DNA from: [Mycobacterium] fortunisiensis
GTDB taxonomy: Bacteria; Actinomycetota; Actinomycetes; Mycobacteriales; Mycobacteriaceae
Direction: 5' to 3'
Assembly: GCF_019050325.1 (NCBI RefSeq)
Contig: NZ_VOMB01000019.1
Location: 1 to 64,000 of the forward strand
Length of the DNA: 64,000 nt
Shown piece after piece: positions 61,643 through 64,000 of the stretch. Within the stretch, counting starts at the first letter, position 1; the number at the start of each line of letters is the position of its first letter. The position numbers and the translations under genes were made by a program. The notes below the pieces were generated by a model that ran no database searches, had not been told where the DNA came from, and was given only the letters and a program-made list of their open reading frames with translations.

Positions 61643-64000
61643 ATGAGCGAAGCGACTGTCTCACCGGCTCTGACCGATACAGAACTCGAACAGCTCGATG
61701 CCTACTGGCGGGCGGCCAATTACCTGTCGGTCGGCCAGATCTATCTGCTGGACAACCCGCTGCTACGTGAGCCACTGAGCGCCGAGCACATCAAACCGCG
61801 GCTGCTCGGACACTGGGGCACCACCCCGGGGCTGAACCTGTTGTACGCCCACCTCAATCGGATCATCCGTGAGCGTGACGCCGACGTCATCTACCTCACC
61901 GGCCCCGGCCACGGCGGGCCCGGCCTGGTGGCCAACGCCTATCTGGAGGGCACCTACAGCGAGGTCTACACCGCGATCGGCGAGGATACCGACGGGCTGC
62001 GAAAGTTGTTCCGCCAGTTCTCTTTTCCCGGCGGTATTCCCAGCCACGTCTCCGCGGACTGTCCGGGGTCCATCCACGAGGGTGGCGAGCTCGGGTACGC
62101 CCTGGTGCACGCGTACGGGGCCGCCTTCGACAATCCCGACCTGGTGGTGGCCTGTGTGGTCGGTGACGGCGAGGCCGAGACCGGACCGCTGGCCGCCAGT
62201 TGGCATTCCAACAAATTCCTCAACCCGGTCACCGACGGTGCGGTACTGCCGATCCTGCATCTCAACGGCTACAAGATCGCGAATCCCACAGTGTTGGCCC
62301 GCATTCCGCAAGAAGAGCTCGAATCGCTGTTCTACGGCTACGGATATCGGCCCATCACGGTAGCCGGAGACGACCCGGCAAACGTTCATCAGCAGTTGGC
62401 CGCCGCGCTGGACGAGGCGTTCGACCAGATCGCGGCGATCCAGCGGGCGGCGCGGCTGGACGGCGAAGCCGGTCGGCCGCTGTGGCCGATGATCGTCTTG
62501 CGCACCCCCAAGGGCTGGACCGGCCCCCACGAGGTGGACGGCAAGCTGGTGGAAGGCACCTGGCGGGCCCACCAGGTGCCGCTGTCGCAGACCCGCACCG
62601 ACCCGTCACACATGGACCAGCTGCAGGAGTGGCTGCGCAGTTACCGGCCCGAGGAGTTGTTCGACGCAGACGGGGCGCTGCGCCCGGAGTTGCGCGCGCA
62701 GGCGCCCGCCGGTGACCGCCGGATGAGCGCCAATCCGCATGCCAACGGCGGGGTGCTGCTGCATGACCTGGACCTGCCGGACTTCGCCGACTACGCCGTC
62801 ACCGTGGACCGCCCGGCCACCGGGACCGCCGAAGCCACCCGCGTGCTCGGGGAGTTCCTGCGCGACGTCATCGTCCGCAACCCGGACCGCTTCCGGCTGA
62901 TGGGCCCGGACGAAACCGCCTCGAACCGACTGAGCGCGGTGTTCGAGAAGACCGACAAGGTCTGGCAAGCCGAGACCCTGCCCGTCGACGAGAACCTCGC
63001 ACCCGACGGCCGGGTCATGGAGGTGCTCTCCGAGCATCTGTGCCAAGGCTGGCTGGAGGGCTATCTGCTGACCGGGCGGCACGGGCTGTTCAACTGCTAC
63101 GAGGCCTTCGTCCACATCGTCGACTCGATGCTCAACCAGCACGCCAAATGGCTGATCAGCAGCGCGGAGCTACCGTGGCGGCGTCCCATCGCCTCACTGA
63201 ACTACCTGCTCACCTCGCACGTCTGGCGTCAGGACCACAACGGCGCCTCGCATCAGGATCCGGGGTTCATCGACCACGTCGCCAACAAACGCCCCGAGGT
63301 GGTGCGGGTGTACCTGCCCCCGGATGCCAACACCCTGCTGTCGGTTGCCGATCACTGCCTGCGCAGCAGGCACTACGTCAACGTGGTCGTCGCGGGCAAG
63401 CAGCCGGCCCTGACGTATCTGAACATGGACGAGGCCATCGCGCACTGCACCCGGGGCCTGGGCATCTGGGAATGGGCCGGCACCACCACCGGCGAGCCGG
63501 ATGTGGTGCTGGCCTGCGCCGGGGACATCCCCACCCTGGAAACCCTGGCCGCCGCCGACATCTTGCGGCGCAAGCTTCCCGACCTGTTGGTCCGGGTGGT
63601 CAACGTCGTCGACATCATGCGGCTGCAGCCGGAATCCGAGCACCCGCACGGACTGTCCGATCGGGAGTTCGACGCCATCTTCACCACCGACAAGCCGATC
63701 ATCTTCGCCTATCACGGCTACCCCTGGCTCATCCACCGGCTCACCTACCGTCATTCCAACCACGATCAGATGCACGTCCGGGGATTCAAGGAGCGCGGCA
63801 CCACCACCACACCGTTCGACATGGTGATGCTCAACGACCTGGACCGCTTCCATCTGGTGATCGACGTCATCGACCGCGTCGAGGGGCTGGGAGCACGCGC
63901 GGCCGGCTTGCGTCAGGAAATGATCGACGCCCGGTTGGCCGCCCGCCGTTACACCCGCGAGCATGGCGAGGATGACCCGGCGATCTCGGGGTGGACCTGG
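61643..64000 (+). CDS. xfp: Phosphoketolase, 3'-truncated by the window edge
   Basis: A 786-codon reading frame that continues off the right edge without a stop; full-length enzymes are about 800 residues, so nearly all of it is present. It splits xylulose 5-phosphate or fructose 6-phosphate with phosphate into acetyl phosphate and a smaller sugar phosphate. Thiamine diphosphate-binding G-D-G-E-A-E-T-G (about 173-180) with a following N (N-S-N-K-F-L-N-P, broken) and H-G-G-P-G-L (about 91-96) are present, as are S-H-V-S and the C-terminal domain [12 protein letters not shown]. The ATG at 61643 is the first usable start; an earlier ATG (61635) meets a stop at once. Confidence 0.95.
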   Translation, partial: MSEATVSPALTDTELEQLDAYWRAANYLSVGQIYLLDNPLLREPLSAEHIKPRLLGHWGTTPGLNLLYAHLNRIIRERDADVIYLTGPGHGGPGLVANAYLEGTYSEVYTAIGEDTDGLRKLFRQFSFPGGIPSHVSADCPGSIHEGGELGYALVHAYGAAFDNPDLVVACVVGDGEAETGPLAASWHSNKFLNPVTDGAVLPILHLNGYKIANPTVLARIPQEELESLFYGYGYRPITVAGDDPANVHQQLAAALDEAFDQIAAIQRAARLDGEAGRPLWPMIVLRTPKGWTGPHEVDGKLVEGTWRAHQVPLSQTRTDPSHMDQLQEWLRSYRPEELFDADGALRPELRAQAPAGDRRMSANPHANGGVLLHDLDLPDFADYAVTVDRPATGTAEATRVLGEFLRDVIVRNPDRFRLMGPDETASNRLSAVFEKTDKVWQAETLPVDENLAPDGRVMEVLSEHLCQGWLEGYLLTGRHGLFNCYEAFVHIVDSMLNQHAKWLISSAELPWRRPIASLNYLLTSHVWRQDHNGASHQDPGFIDHVANKRPEVVRVYLPPDANTLLSVADHCLRSRHYVNVVVAGKQPALTYLNMDEAIAHCTRGLGIWEWAGTTTGEPDVVLACAGDIPTLETLAAADILRRKLPDLLVRVVNVVDIMRLQPESEHPHGLSDREFDAIFTTDKPIIFAYHGYPWLIHRLTYRHSNHDQMHVRGFKERGTTTTPFDMVMLNDLDRFHLVIDVIDRVEGLGARAAGLRQEMIDARLAARRYTREHGEDDPAISGWTW

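Overview
The window is chromosomal DNA from a high-GC actinobacterium, almost certainly a Mycolicibacterium-type (fast-growing) mycobacterium. Evidence: an antigen 85 mycolyltransferase, close relatives of CYP124 and CYP125, an LdtMt1-type L,D-transpeptidase, Mpt53, BfrA, a DUF7159-type mycobacterial protein, and a Lon protease (Lon is known from fast growers and is absent from M. tuberculosis). I see no insertion sequence, prophage, CRISPR array, tRNA or rRNA. Coding density is very high and no gene-free stretch exceeds about 250 bases.

Layout. 0-8.7 kb: a perfect LexA (SOS) box at the left edge, cinA, a small protein, a large secreted GH2 glycosidase, then a steroid-dehydrogenase-like SDR divergent from a DapB-like oxidoreductase, a HAD phosphatase and a nitronate monooxygenase. 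8.7-17 kb: a TetR/molybdopterin-oxidoreductase operon with a perfect 18-bp operator, a CYP125-like P450, an MmyB-type regulator with its operator, a GntR/FadR regulator with its operator and a fused fatty-acid-hydroxylase-like gene, and an L,D-transpeptidase. 17-26 kb: DUF7159 protein, threonine dehydratase, thioesterase, CcdA/Mpt53 redox pair, CYP124, a GT4 glycosyltransferase and a Tat-exported dienelactone hydrolase. 26-38 kb: SDR, amidohydrolase operon, AhpD-like protein, MFS exporter carrying a winged-helix tail, bacterioferritin divergent from a bacterioferritin-associated ferredoxin operon, enoyl-CoA hydratase, FUSC transporter and a thioesterase. 38-47 kb: deaminase/GH13 operon, DUF1810 protein, a cyclase-like receptor overlapping a cyclic-nucleotide-domain MscS channel, an Ag85C-like mycolyltransferase and a membrane-anchored sulfite-oxidase-fold enzyme. 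47-64 kb: lon with an HspR-type operator, acyltransferase, CycA-type permease, an MpaB oxygenase between two paralogous small membrane proteins, lipoprotein, DUF72 gene with a disrupted 5' end, ferredoxin reductase, a two-gene winged-helix/tandem-ATPase module, a thiolase-like protein and phosphoketolase running off the right edge.

Themes. At least three perfect, and one near-perfect, matches to the KstR operator (TnnAACnnGTTnnA) sit in front of genes for redox and lipid enzymes, linking scattered operons to sterol/lipid catabolism. The two P450s, SDRs, EchA, thioesterases and thiolase fit a lipid-degrading lifestyle. Iron storage (BfrA) and release (Bfd-like) are divergently arranged around an IdeR-like box. 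Nearly every convergent gene pair overlaps at its 3' ends. The best candidate for an under-described system is the winged-helix protein plus tandem P-loop ATPase at 56.3-60.1 kb; second is the MpaB sandwich operon at 52.2-53.6 kb.
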